From NCBI RefSeq assembly GCF_003958625.1, contig NZ_RSEL01000013.1:124001-188000 (forward strand): a DNA stretch of 64,000 bases. Direction: 5' to 3'. This stretch comes from Tsuneonella rigui (lineage in GTDB: Bacteria; Pseudomonadota; Alphaproteobacteria; Sphingomonadales; Sphingomonadaceae). A program made the position numbers and the translations under genes. The notes beneath the pieces were generated by a model that was given only the letters and a program-made list of their open reading frames with translations, was not told where the DNA came from and did no database searches. Below, one piece after another: positions 44,040-52,718 of this stretch. Every line of letters begins with the position of its first letter. Positions within the stretch are counted from its first letter, which is position 1.

Positions 44040-45098
44040 ATGCATTTCCTCGATCAGGCCAAGATCTTCGTGAAGTCCGGCGCGGGCGGGCCTGGTGCCG
44101 TCAGCTTCCGGCGCGAAAAGTATGTTGAATATGGCGGGCCTGACGGCGGCAATGGCGGGAAGGGCGGCGATGTCGTGTTCGTCGCGGTGGCCGGGCTCAA
44201 TACGTTGATCGACTTCCGCTACACCCAGCATTTCAAGGCGCAGCGCGGCGGGCACGGGATGGGCAAGGATCGCACCGGTGCCTCCGCCCCCGACTTGGTG
44301 ATCGAGGTGCCGGTGGGCACGCAGATCATCTCCGACGACCGCGAGGAAGTGCTCGCCGATTTCACCGAGGTCGGCCAGCGCGTCGTGCTGCTCGAAGGCG
44401 GCATGGGCGGGCGCGGCAACGCCAGCTACAAGACCAGCACCAACCGCGCGCCGCGCCAGCACCAGCCCGGCATCCCGGCCGAAGAGATGTGGGTCTGGCT
44501 GCGGCTCAAGCTGCTTGCCGATGCAGGCCTCGTGGGACTGCCGAATGCCGGCAAGAGCACCTTCATCAATCAGGTCTCGAACGCGCAGGCCAAGGTCGGC
44601 GCGTATGCCTTCACCACGCTGGTCCCCAAGCTCGGGGTGGTGCGGCACCGCAATCGAGAGTTCGTGCTGGCCGACATTCCCGGACTGATCGAGGGCGCCG
44701 CGGACGGCGCGGGGATTGGCGACCGCTTCCTCGGCCACATCGAGCGCTGCCGGGTGCTGATCCACCTGATCGACATCGGCGGCGTCGATCCGGTCGAAGC
44801 GATGCGCATCGTCGAGGAGGAACTTGCCGCGTACGGCGAGGGCCTCGACGACAAGCCGCGCCTGGTGGCGCTCAACAAGATCGATCTCGCCGACGCCGAG
44901 CTGGCGGAGGACTTCGCGAAGGAACTGCGCGCGGCGGGCGCGGACCAGGTGTTCCCGATCTCGGGCGCGACCGGCGAGGGCATTCCCGGGTTGCTCGATG
45001 CAGTGCTTGGCTACCTGCCCGATCGCACCGCGACCGAAACCAAGGGCAGCGAGGTCGAGGACGCACCCGCCGAGGGCGGCGACTGGTCGCCGATCTAG
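44040..45098 (+). CDS. obgE: GTPase ObgE/CgtA
   Basis: This 352-residue essential GTPase is linked to late 50S ribosome assembly. The N-terminal glycine-rich Obg fold is clear (MHFLDQAKIFVKSGAGGPGAVSFRREK, GGNGGKGGDVVF, GGMGGRGNASYKTSTNRAP), followed by the G domain: G1 GLPNAGKSTFI, G3 DIPGLIEGA, G4 NKID and G5 SGATGEG. The C-terminal extension is short and acidic. It precedes proB by 50 bases. Confidence 0.98.
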   Translation: MHFLDQAKIFVKSGAGGPGAVSFRREKYVEYGGPDGGNGGKGGDVVFVAVAGLNTLIDFRYTQHFKAQRGGHGMGKDRTGASAPDLVIEVPVGTQIISDDREEVLADFTEVGQRVVLLEGGMGGRGNASYKTSTNRAPRQHQPGIPAEEMWVWLRLKLLADAGLVGLPNAGKSTFINQVSNAQAKVGAYAFTTLVPKLGVVRHRNREFVLADIPGLIEGAADGAGIGDRFLGHIERCRVLIHLIDIGGVDPVEAMRIVEEELAAYGEGLDDKPRLVALNKIDLADAELAEDFAKELRAAGADQVFPISGATGEGIPGLLDAVLGYLPDRTATETKGSEVEDAPAEGGDWSPI

Positions 45099-45148
45099 GC
45101 TCCGTCCAACAGGTGACGGGGGCCGCCTGCTCGGCTAAGCGCGCGGCG

Positions 45149-46282
45149 ATGTCGATTGCCGCGATCTCCCAGTTCGGCGATGCCGCCGCGTGCCCCCGGC
45201 TCGTGCTCAAAGTGGGCTCGGCGCTACTCGTCGACCGCGGCGGTATTGTGCGGCGTGCTTGGCTCGAAGGCCTTGCGGCCGAGATTGCCGAGGCGCGCGG
45301 CCGAGGACAGCAGGTCGTCGTGGTCAGCTCGGGCGCGATCGCGCTGGGCGCGGCGCGGCTGGGACTGGCGCAAGGTGGCCGCGCCAGTCTTGCCGACGCG
45401 CAAGCAGCGGCTGCCGTCGGGCAGATTGCGTTGTCCGCAGTATGGGCAGAGTTGCTTGGCGCGCACGTTCTGACCGCGGCACAACTGTTGCTCACGCTCG
45501 ACGATCTCGAGGACCGCCGCCGCTATCTGAACGCCTCTTCGACGCTGGCCCGGTTGCTCGAGCAGGGCGCGGTGCCGGTTGTGAACGAGAACGACAGTGT
45601 CGCGACTGCGGAAATTCGCTTCGGGGATAACGACCGCCTCGCCGCGCGCGTGGCGCAGGCGGCGGGCGCTGACGCGGTCATACTGCTGAGCGACGTCGAC
45701 GGCCTGTTCGACCGCGATCCACGCGATCCAGCCGCCGAGCTGGTGCGCGAGGTCAGCGGGGTGGACGAGACAGTGCGCGCCATGGCCGGTGCCGGCTCGG
45801 GCTCCGGCATGGGCTCGGGCGGAATGGTGTCCAAGCTGCAAGCTGCCGAAATCGCGGGCCGCGCAGGAATCGCGCTGGCGATCGTCAACGGCACCCACGA
45901 CCGGCCGCTGTCGCGAGCGCTCGCGCAGGATCGCGGCACCCTGTTCCATGCCCAACGACGCGACGGCGGGCGCAAGGCGTGGCTCGGCGGCCGGATCGCG
46001 CCCGCGGGTGTGCTGACGGTGGACGAGGGCTGCGCAGCCGCGCTAGGAGGCGGATCGAGCCTTCTGGCCGCGGGGGTTATCGCAGTCGATGGCGAATTCG
46101 CGCGCGGCGATCTCGTCACGATCCACGGCGCCAAGGGCGACCGCTTGGCGCAGGGCCTGATCGAATATTCCGCCGCCGAATGCCGCGCGATCGCCGGGCG
46201 CAAAGCGGGCGACCAGGCTGAGCTGCTCGGTTACGCCCCTCGCGCGGCAGTGGTGCACCGCGACCACATGGTGCTGCTGTGA
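45149..46282 (+). CDS. proB: Glutamate 5-kinase
   Basis: This 377-residue enzyme phosphorylates glutamate in the first step of proline synthesis and is normally feedback-inhibited by proline. The amino acid kinase domain shows LVLKVGSALLVDRGG, VVSSGAIALGAARLG, VPVVNENDSVATAEIRFGDND and GMGSGGMVSKLQAAEIAGRAG; a C-terminal PUA domain starts near LTVDEGCAAALGGGSSLLAAGV. The ATG at 45149 is the first good start after obgE. Its stop overlaps the GTG of the next gene. proA is not in the window; proC lies 5 kb upstream. Confidence 0.95.
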   Translation: MSIAAISQFGDAAACPRLVLKVGSALLVDRGGIVRRAWLEGLAAEIAEARGRGQQVVVVSSGAIALGAARLGLAQGGRASLADAQAAAAVGQIALSAVWAELLGAHVLTAAQLLLTLDDLEDRRRYLNASSTLARLLEQGAVPVVNENDSVATAEIRFGDNDRLAARVAQAAGADAVILLSDVDGLFDRDPRDPAAELVREVSGVDETVRAMAGAGSGSGMGSGGMVSKLQAAEIAGRAGIALAIVNGTHDRPLSRALAQDRGTLFHAQRRDGGRKAWLGGRIAPAGVLTVDEGCAAALGGGSSLLAAGVIAVDGEFARGDLVTIHGAKGDRLAQGLIEYSAAECRAIAGRKAGDQAELLGYAPRAAVVHRDHMVLL

Positions 46283-47196
46283 CTAAGCCGCTCGTCGCAC
46301 TGACCGGAGCCACCGGCTTCGTTGGCAAGGCGACACTCGCTGCACTTGAACGCGCGGGCTACGCGGTGCGGGCATTGACGCGGAAGGTGCCCGAAGGATC
46401 TAGCGGCGTGGAGTGGGTGCAGGGCGATCTTGCCGACCGCGCTGCGCTTGCCCGGCTGGTGCAGGGCGCGGAGGCGGTGATCCATGTCGCCGGCCTCACT
46501 ACCGCGCGCGAGCCGGCGGAGTTCGAGGCGGCCAACGTCGCCGGCACGCTGGCGGTGGTCGAGGCGGCGGCCAAGGCCGGCGTGCCGCGCTTCGTGCATG
46601 TGTCCTCGCTCTCGGCGCGCGAGCCGCAGCTGTCGGCCTACGGCGCTTCGAAAGAACGCGCCGAACGGTTGGTGCGGGCGAGCGGGCTCGACTGGACGAT
46701 CGTCCGTCCGCCGGGGGTCTATGGCCCATGGGACGTCGATTACCTCGAAATGTTCAAGCTGGCGAAGCGCGGGGTGGTGCCGGTGCCGCCGCCGGGGCGC
46801 AGCTCGCTGATCCACGTGCAGGACCTCGCCGAACTACTGGTGGCACTCGTGCCGACCGGGGAGAGCATCACGCACCAAATGTTCGAGCCCGACGACGGAC
46901 ACAAGGGCGGCTGGACGCACCGCGAGCTGGCGCGGGTGATCGGCTGGGCCGTGGGCCGGCGACCGTGGGTGGTGCATCTCTCGCCCCGCCTGCTCACGGG
47001 CGCTGCCAAGGCCGACCGGCTGGTGCGCCGCAAGCGCGCAAGGCTCACCGCGGATCGCGTCGGCTACATGTGCCATCCCGACTGGCTCGCACGCCCTGAG
47101 TTCGCTCTGCCCGGCGACGTCTGGCGTCCACGCATCCCCACCCGCGACGGGCTTAAGGCGACCGCGCGCTGGTATCGCGACAAGGGCTGGCTGTAA
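46279..47196 (+). CDS. NAD-dependent epimerase/dehydratase family protein (extended SDR)
   Basis: This 305-residue protein has an N-terminal NAD(P)-binding motif (ALTGATGFVGKATL), DLADRAALARLVQGAEAVIHVAG, and the active-site triad in VSSLSAREP and SAYGASKERAE (YxxxK). It is closest in style to the extended/atypical SDRs, including the NDUFA9-like and NAD(P)H-binding sugar epimerase groups. The substrate is unknown. It starts with GTG within the proB stop codon (GTGA), so it is translated with proB, but a role in proline synthesis is not implied. Confidence 0.82.
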   Translation: MTKPLVALTGATGFVGKATLAALERAGYAVRALTRKVPEGSSGVEWVQGDLADRAALARLVQGAEAVIHVAGLTTAREPAEFEAANVAGTLAVVEAAAKAGVPRFVHVSSLSAREPQLSAYGASKERAERLVRASGLDWTIVRPPGVYGPWDVDYLEMFKLAKRGVVPVPPPGRSSLIHVQDLAELLVALVPTGESITHQMFEPDDGHKGGWTHRELARVIGWAVGRRPWVVHLSPRLLTGAAKADRLVRRKRARLTADRVGYMCHPDWLARPEFALPGDVWRPRIPTRDGLKATARWYRDKGWL

Positions 47197-47229
47197 GCGC
47201 CTTGGCGTTTTCCCCGCGGGGAGCGTAGC

Positions 47230-47248
47230 CTCGCGACAGGATCGCGAG
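47230..47248. other. Perfect 7-bp hairpin in the SDR-lipoprotein gap
   Basis: CTCGCGA and TCGCGAG surround CAGGA in the 100-base gap after the SDR gene. There is no T run after it. A CCCCGCGGGG palindrome lies just upstream. Either could be a weak terminator or a protein site. Confidence 0.4.
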
Positions 47249-47296
47249 TCGTGTTGGCGGGAACGGCCGCCCGATCATCTGGATAAGGGGAAATTC

Positions 47297-47698
47297 ATGA
47301 AGAAAATCATGCTCGTGGCCGCACTGGCCGCACTCGGCGCTTGTTCGAAGGAAGCGCCGGCGCCCGCACCCGAAGCCACTCCGGCCGCCGCCGCGACCCC
47401 CGCCGAAGTGATGGCCGCTGACGGCAAGTCGCCGGTCGGCAAGTTCACCATCACGACTTCGGATGGCAAGGTGATCAACGAGGAACTGACCGCCGACGGC
47501 AAGTACGCCGACACGCTGGACGGAAAGGTGGTCGAGACCGGCACCTGGACGCAGAAGTCGCCCGGGACCTTCTGCTACACCAACGACAAGGCCGGTTCGA
47601 AGGAGATCTGCAACACCGAGGCGGTCGACGACAAGGGCGTGTGGAAGACCACCAGCCCGGACGGGAAGACCGCGACGGTCGTTCGCGTCGAAGCCTGA
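47297..47698 (+). CDS. Small lipoprotein
   Basis: This is a 133-residue envelope protein with a signal ending in the lipobox LAALGAC, an Ala/Pro-rich spacer, and a small beta-rich domain built from repeated short strands with glycine turns (GKFTITTSDGKVINEELTADGKYADTLDGKVVETGTWTQKSPGTFCYT...KEICNTEAVDDKGVWKTTSPDGKTATVVRV). Two cysteines may form a disulfide. AAGGGGAA lies just before the ATG. Similar small lipoproteins occur in sphingomonads, but I know no function. It converges on cysH with one base between stops. Confidence 0.75.
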   Translation: MKKIMLVAALAALGACSKEAPAPAPEATPAAAATPAEVMAADGKSPVGKFTITTSDGKVINEELTADGKYADTLDGKVVETGTWTQKSPGTFCYTNDKAGSKEICNTEAVDDKGVWKTTSPDGKTATVVRVEA

Positions 47699-47699
47699 C

Positions 47700-48500
47700 C
47701 TAGAGGAACGGTTCGTACCCCGGCGGCAGCTCGCCGTCGGGGCCGAGCTGGACGGGCGAGTGGATGCCGCACTCGGTCTTGTCCCATCCCTTCCAGCGGC
47801 CTGAGCGCGCGTCCTCGCCGTCCGCGACCTTGCTGGTGCACGGCGAGCACCCGATCGATGGGTAGCCGTCCGCGATCAGCGGATGCACCGGCAGATCGTG
47901 CTCGGCGATGTAGGCGGCGAGGTCGGCGGCCTGCCAGTCGATCAGCGGATTGATCTTGAGGCGGCCCTGCGCATCGCTGGAGTCGACCTCGAACCGGGGC
48001 AGGTTGGCGCGGGTGCTCGACTGGAACGCCTTGCGGCCGGTGATCGAGGCGTCGAACCGGCTAAGGGCTTTTTCGAGTGGGCGAACCTTGCGGATCTCGC
48101 AGCAGCCATCGGGATCGTAGGACCAGCGAAGGCCGCTCTCGTCGCGCGCGGCGAGGTCGGCCGGGTCGGGCGTGAGGATCTGCAGGTTGGTCAGGCCAAG
48201 GCGCGCGACCACTTCGTCGCGGTAGGCGAGCGTCTCGGGAAAATGTTTGCCGGTATCGAGGAAGAGCACCGGCGTGTCGGGCGCAACTTGGGCGATGAGG
48301 TGTAGCAGTACGACGCTCTCGGCCCCGAAGCTGGAGACCACAGCAACCTCGCCAGCGATGCGATCCTTGAGGACCGCCTCGAGTACCGCAGCCGTGTCCG
48401 CGCCGCGGAACATGCGGTTGAGGCGGATGGCGTCCGCATCGGTGAAGCGCGGACCGGTGTCGATCCGGTCGCGCACTCGGGCGAGGCCCATATCAGCCAT
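47700..48500 (-). CDS. cysH: Adenylyl-sulfate (APS) reductase, CysH family
   Basis: This 266-residue cytoplasmic enzyme reduces activated sulfate to sulfite with thioredoxin. The nucleotide loop is VVSSFGAES and the catalytic Cys244 sits in KTECGIH. It also has the cysteine pairs Cys133-Cys134 (GCCEIRK) and Cys218/Cys221 (IGCSPCTS), which hold a [4Fe-4S] cluster; by family knowledge this marks APS reductases rather than the cluster-free PAPS reductase of E. coli. The ATG at 48500 overlaps the DUF934 gene by eight bases; an ATG at 48491 is an alternative. Confidence 0.95.
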   Translation of the reverse strand: MADMGLARVRDRIDTGPRFTDADAIRLNRMFRGADTAAVLEAVLKDRIAGEVAVVSSFGAESVVLLHLIAQVAPDTPVLFLDTGKHFPETLAYRDEVVARLGLTNLQILTPDPADLAARDESGLRWSYDPDGCCEIRKVRPLEKALSRFDASITGRKAFQSSTRANLPRFEVDSSDAQGRLKINPLIDWQAADLAAYIAEHDLPVHPLIADGYPSIGCSPCTSKVADGEDARSGRWKGWDKTECGIHSPVQLGPDGELPPGYEPFL

Positions 48501-48960
48501 GCCGCAGCTTCCAGATCGGCACCCGATCGTCGGCGGCGGGGACGTAGACATTGTCCCACCGGGTCAATGCTGCTTCGGCATCGGAAGGGTCGATCGGCTT
48601 GTCGGGCGCGAAGCTGTCGAACCCGCATCGGCGCATGAAGAAGATGAGGTCCACCAGCACGTCGCCGGTCGCCTTGATCTCACCGGTGTAGCCCGCCTCG
48701 CGCAACATCCGCGCGGTCGAGAAGCCGCGGCCGTCGCGGAACTTGGGGAAGTCGACCTCGATCAGCCGCACGCGCGACAGGTGCGGGAACAGGACGGTGA
48801 CGTCCTCACCTGCCTCGATGCGCACTGAGTCCGCCTCTTCCTGCTCGAGGAAGGCGTCGAGCGAAACGGCAGGTTCGTCGGCGGCGACATCGTCGCGGAA
48901 GCGCAGGCCGGCGGAAAACTGCTCGGTCGCGGCGGGGGTGGGGTTGCCCGACTCAGCCAT
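48493..48960 (-). CDS. DUF934 sulfite-reduction accessory protein
   Basis: This 155-residue protein belongs to DUF934, almost always found between cysI and cysH in proteobacteria. Typical sequence: FPHLSRVRLIEVDFPKFRDGRGFSTARMLREAGYTGEIKATGDVLVDLIFFMRRCGFDSF. Family annotations call it an oxidoreductase partner of sulfite reductase, without a proven activity. It overlaps cysI by eight bases and cysH by eight, so it is made with both. The N-terminal ~40 residues are variable. Confidence 0.9.
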   Translation of the reverse strand: MAESGNPTPAATEQFSAGLRFRDDVAADEPAVSLDAFLEQEEADSVRIEAGEDVTVLFPHLSRVRLIEVDFPKFRDGRGFSTARMLREAGYTGEIKATGDVLVDLIFFMRRCGFDSFAPDKPIDPSDAEAALTRWDNVYVPAADDRVPIWKLRHG

Positions 48961-50587
48961 AGATCGCCTCCTTGAAGCCATCCATTCCGACGCGGCGGTA
49001 GGTGTCGATGAAGCGCTCGTTTGGCGACCGAACGGCGCGGTAGTGTTCGACCGCGCGTTCGACCGCGTCGACGATGCCGTCCTCGTCGAAGCCGGGGCCG
49101 GCGATCTTGGCCTGGGTGGTGTCCTCGTCGCCCGACCCGCCGAGCAGCAGCTGGTAGCTCTCGCTGCCCTTCCGGTCGACGCCCAGAATGCCGATGTTGC
49201 CCGCGTGGTGGTGGCCGCAGGCGTTGATGCAACCGGAAATCTTGATCTTGAGCTCGCCCAAGTCGGCCTGCCGCGCGGGGTCGGCGAAGCGCTCAGCGAT
49301 CTTCTGCGCGACCGGGATCGAGCGCGCATTGGCGAGGCTGCAATAGTCGAGCCCCGGGCAGGCGATGAGGTCGCTGATGAGATCGAGGTTGGCATCGGCC
49401 AGCCCGGCCGAGACCAGCGCCTGCCACACCGTGTAGAGGTCTGCCTTCTTCACATGCGGCAGGACGAGGTTCTGCGCGTGGGTCGAGCGCAATTCGTCGA
49501 AGCTAAACCGTTCGGCGAGATCGGCGACGAGCTCCATCTGCTCGGCGGTGATATCGCCTGGGATGCCGCCGACCGGTTTCAAGCTGATGTTGGCGATCGC
49601 GTAACCGGGCGCCTTGTGCGCCACGACCTGCCGCTCGACCCACCGCGCGAACGCGGGGTCGGAAAGGTCGATCTCGTCGCTCAGGCCCTGCTCGAACGCG
49701 GGCGGCGCGAAATAGGCGGCGATGCGGTCGTATTCGGCCGGCGGGAAGTCCTCGCCGAGCGACAGGAAGTGCTCGAACGCTTCCTCGACTTGGGCAGTGA
49801 ACTCCTCCTGCCCCAAGTCGTGGACCAGGATCTTCATCCGCTGCTTGTGGATGTTGTCGCGCCGCGCGTGGCGATTCCACACGCGAAGAACGGCCTGCAA
49901 GTAGCTGAAAATCTGGGTAGTCGGCAGGAATTCGCGGATGCAGTATGCGATAAAAGGCGTGCGACCCATTCCGCCGCCGGCGAACACCTCGAAGCCGAGC
50001 TCGCCGGCCGTATTCTGCACGATCCGCAGCGCGAAATCGTGCCAGCGCAGCGCGATGCGATCCTCTGCCGAAGCGATGATGGCGATCTTGAACTTGCGCG
50101 GCAGGTAGCTGAATTCCGGCATGAAGGTGGTCATCTGCCGCAGCATCTCGGCCCACGGGCGCGGGTCGATCAGCTCGTCGGCGGCAGCGCCGGCATATTG
50201 ATCCGAGCTGATGTTGCGGATCGATTCCCCGCTCGTCTGGATCGCGTGCATCTCGACCTTGGCGAGATCGGCGAGGATGTCGGGCGCCTCGGCCAGCTTG
50301 ATCCAATTGTACTGGATGTTCTGCCGGGTGGTGAAATGCCCGTATCCGCGGTCGTACTTGCGCGCGATCATCGCCAGCGTGCGCATCTGCGCGGAGTTGA
50401 GCGTGCCGTAAGGCACAGCCACGCGCAGCATGTAGGCGTGAAGCTGGAGGTAGAGCCCGTTCTTCAGCCGCAGTGGCTTGAACTGGTCGTCGTCCATCTT
50501 GCCTTCGATCCGGCGGCGGACCTGGTCGCGGAATTCCTCGACGCGGGTGTCGACCATCGCCTGATCGTATTTGTCGTAACGGTACAT
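48953..50587 (-). CDS. cysI: Sulfite reductase hemoprotein (CysI-type)
   Basis: This 544-residue siroheme and [4Fe-4S] enzyme makes sulfide from sulfite. The cluster cysteines are in ACPGLDYCSLANARS and SGCINACGHHHAGNIG; GRGYGHFTTRQNIQYNW-like residues (YDRGYGHFTTRQNIQ) bind siroheme and substrate. Homologues are often annotated as nitrite/sulfite reductase; the cys-gene neighbours favour sulfite. No flavoprotein CysJ is in the operon, so the electron donor is probably a ferredoxin or an unlinked protein. Starts one base after the DUF2849 stop. Confidence 0.94.
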   Translation of the reverse strand: MYRYDKYDQAMVDTRVEEFRDQVRRRIEGKMDDDQFKPLRLKNGLYLQLHAYMLRVAVPYGTLNSAQMRTLAMIARKYDRGYGHFTTRQNIQYNWIKLAEAPDILADLAKVEMHAIQTSGESIRNISSDQYAGAAADELIDPRPWAEMLRQMTTFMPEFSYLPRKFKIAIIASAEDRIALRWHDFALRIVQNTAGELGFEVFAGGGMGRTPFIAYCIREFLPTTQIFSYLQAVLRVWNRHARRDNIHKQRMKILVHDLGQEEFTAQVEEAFEHFLSLGEDFPPAEYDRIAAYFAPPAFEQGLSDEIDLSDPAFARWVERQVVAHKAPGYAIANISLKPVGGIPGDITAEQMELVADLAERFSFDELRSTHAQNLVLPHVKKADLYTVWQALVSAGLADANLDLISDLIACPGLDYCSLANARSIPVAQKIAERFADPARQADLGELKIKISGCINACGHHHAGNIGILGVDRKGSESYQLLLGGSGDEDTTQAKIAGPGFDEDGIVDAVERAVEHYRAVRSPNERFIDTYRRVGMDGFKEAIYG

Positions 50588-50588
50588 G

Positions 50589-50885
50589 TCAGATCACCCA
50601 CTCGCGGGCTTCGGGGTCGGCGGGCTTGAGCGTCAGGTCCGGCCGCACGGTCGGGCCCAACGCGCGGATGCGGTCCTTGATGTGCGCGGGGCGCACGCCG
50701 TCGGCGGTCTTCTCGCCGTCGATGATGTAGGGGCCGTTGACGCGGCAGGTGGCGACTTCGCGCGCCATGACCGCCTCCGCATCGGCGCCCGCGTCGACCG
50801 CGTCCTCGACGTGGAGCGACCAGTCATAGCCGGTCCACCAGGTGACCGCGCCGGTCTTGAGGTCGTTGCCGGTGATGATCCTCAT
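50589..50885 (-). CDS. DUF2849 protein of the sulfite-reduction operon
   Basis: This 98-residue soluble protein matches DUF2849 in size and in motifs: GNDLKTGAVTWWTGYDWSLHVEDA at the start and GPYIIDGEKTADGVRPAHIKDRIRALGPTVRPDL near the end. It is found beside cysI in alphaproteobacteria. Function unknown; a role in sulfite reductase assembly or regulation is a guess from context. Its start overlaps the cobA stop by four bases. Confidence 0.88.
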   Translation of the reverse strand: MRIITGNDLKTGAVTWWTGYDWSLHVEDAVDAGADAEAVMAREVATCRVNGPYIIDGEKTADGVRPAHIKDRIRALGPTVRPDLTLKPADPEAREWVI

Positions 50886-51637
50886 GCCGCCATCTCCGCG
50901 AACTGGGCGACCGCGACATCGTCGCGCGAGGTGACTTCACCGATGACGATCAGCGCCGGGCTCTTTACCCGCTGCTGCACTACAAGGTCGGGCAGGGCGG
51001 CGAGAGGTCCGCGCAGCACGCGCATTGAGGGACGCGCGGCGTTTTCGATCACCGCCAGCGGCATGTCGGGCGCGAGGCCGTCGGCCATAAGCTTTTCAGC
51101 GATTTGCGGGGCGGTCTTCACACCCATGTAGATCACCAGCGTGCGGCCCTTGCCGGCGAGGCCCGACCAGTCCTGTTCGCTGAGGCCCTTGCACTGCCCG
51201 GCGACGAAGCTGACCACGCTCGAGGCGTCGCGGTGGGTGAGCGGGATTTGTGCGGCCGCCGCAGCGCCATTCGCTGCACTGATGCCGGGGACGATCTCGA
51301 CCGGCACGCCCGCGTCGCGGCACGCCTCGGCTTCCTCGCCGCCGCGGCCGAACACCAGCGGATCGCCGCCCTTGAGCCGTACCACATCGCGCCCAGCGAG
51401 CGCCTCGCGCACCAGCAGCGCGTTGATCGCGTCCTGCGGCAAGGTGTGGCGGGCGCGGCTCTTGGCGACCGAAATCAGCTCTGCCTGCGGACTGGCGAGC
51501 GCCAGCACCGCGCGGTCGACCAGGCCGTCGTGCACCACCAGCTCGGCGCGCTCGAGCAGGCGCGCGGCGCGCAGCGTCAGCAGGTCCGGATCGCCCGGGC
51601 CCGCTCCGACGAGATAGACTGTCCCTGTTTTTCCCAT
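50882..51637 (-). CDS. cobA: Uroporphyrinogen-III C-methyltransferase
   Basis: This 251-residue SAM-dependent enzyme methylates uroporphyrinogen III at C2 and C7 to give precorrin-2, the precursor of siroheme and cobalamin. Diagnostic segments: VYLVGAGPGDPDLLTLRAARLLERAELVVHD, LPQDAINALL, VVRLKGGDPLVFGRGGEEA and VVPGISAANGAAA-like EIVPGISAANGAA. It lacks the CysG-type dehydrogenase/ferrochelatase domain, so the last two siroheme steps are encoded elsewhere. As first gene of the cys operon it supports CysI. Confidence 0.95.
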   Translation of the reverse strand: MGKTGTVYLVGAGPGDPDLLTLRAARLLERAELVVHDGLVDRAVLALASPQAELISVAKSRARHTLPQDAINALLVREALAGRDVVRLKGGDPLVFGRGGEEAEACRDAGVPVEIVPGISAANGAAAAAQIPLTHRDASSVVSFVAGQCKGLSEQDWSGLAGKGRTLVIYMGVKTAPQIAEKLMADGLAPDMPLAVIENAARPSMRVLRGPLAALPDLVVQQRVKSPALIVIGEVTSRDDVAVAQFAEMAA

Positions 51638-51734
51638 GCCGCTTGATTGGGCACGGCCCCGCGCGCTCGCCAGCCAGATTGCCTGTCAGCGCGGGAAGGT
51701 TGCATTTTGAAAGCTACTGTAGCGGTGCGCGAAG

Positions 51735-52718
51735 CTAGGCTTCCGGCTTGTCGTCCCGCTGGGCGATCGCAGCGATCAGCTCGCGCAATTGCTCGCTGTC
51801 CTTCAGGTTGAGGTCGCGTTGGGGGAAGGGGACCCTGATGCCGTTCGCCTGGAACAGGTCCCACAGCCGCTTGAGCACGTCGGAACGGACGCTGCCGATG
51901 CCCTCTTCGGGATCGTTGATCCAGCAGTGGATCTTGAACTGGATCGCGTTCTCGCCGAGCGCCTCCAGCCACACCACGGGCGGTGGGGTGGTCAGCACGC
52001 GGCGCGCGCCCTTGGCCGCCTCGAGCATGAGCTGCTCGGCCAGCTTGATGTCGCAGCGATACCCGACGCCGACCGGAACCTGCACGCGCACGTTCTTGGA
52101 GGAATAGGACCAGTTCTCGACCTGATTGATCATCAGGTTTTCGTTCGGGATCAGGTATTCCTTCTGGTCCCGCGTGGTCAGCGAGACCGCGCGGATGCCG
52201 ATCTTGCGGATCTGGCCGAACGTGGCGACGCCGCCGGCGTCGGCGATCGCGATCACGTCGCCAGGCTTGATCGAGCGGTCCATCAGCAGAATGATCCCCG
52301 CGATCAGATTGCCGAAGGTCTTCTGCAGGCCGAAGCCGATCGCGAGCCCGAACGCGCCCGAGAAAACGGCGAGCGCGGTGAGATCGATGCCGAGGATGTC
52401 GATCCCGACCATGATCGCGATCGCCCACACCGCGATGGTGACGAGCTTTTCCGCCAGCAGCCGCTGGGTGGTGTCGAGCCCTTTCATTCGCCTGAGCACG
52501 CGGCGCGCGGTGCGGCTGATGAACCAGGCCGCCGCCCAGACCGCGACGATGATGAACACGAAGACGATCGCGTCCCAGATCGACACCCGCCAGGTGCCGA
52601 GATCGATCGCCCACCGGTCGAGCGTCTCGACTACGCCGGCGGCGGTCCCGCCCTTCTGGGTGACAACGTCCTTCAGCCCGTCGGCGGCGCGGACTTCCTT
52701 TTCCCCCGGCACGCTCAT
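51735..52718 (-). CDS. MscS family mechanosensitive channel
   Basis: This 327-residue inner-membrane protein has a soluble N terminus, about three or four helices (near 47-65, 90-110 and the pore helix ~120-150) and a C-terminal MscS beta/alpha domain. The pore helix sequence LTALAVFSGAFGLAIGFGLQKTFGNLIAGIILLMDRSIKPGD is diagnostic. Such channels release solutes on osmotic downshift. Its ATG overlaps the metC stop by four bases, so it is the last gene of the sseA-metC-mscS operon. Confidence 0.93.
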   Translation of the reverse strand: MSVPGEKEVRAADGLKDVVTQKGGTAAGVVETLDRWAIDLGTWRVSIWDAIVFVFIIVAVWAAAWFISRTARRVLRRMKGLDTTQRLLAEKLVTIAVWAIAIMVGIDILGIDLTALAVFSGAFGLAIGFGLQKTFGNLIAGIILLMDRSIKPGDVIAIADAGGVATFGQIRKIGIRAVSLTTRDQKEYLIPNENLMINQVENWSYSSKNVRVQVPVGVGYRCDIKLAEQLMLEAAKGARRVLTTPPPVVWLEALGENAIQFKIHCWINDPEEGIGSVRSDVLKRLWDLFQANGIRVPFPQRDLNLKDSEQLRELIAAIAQRDDKPEA

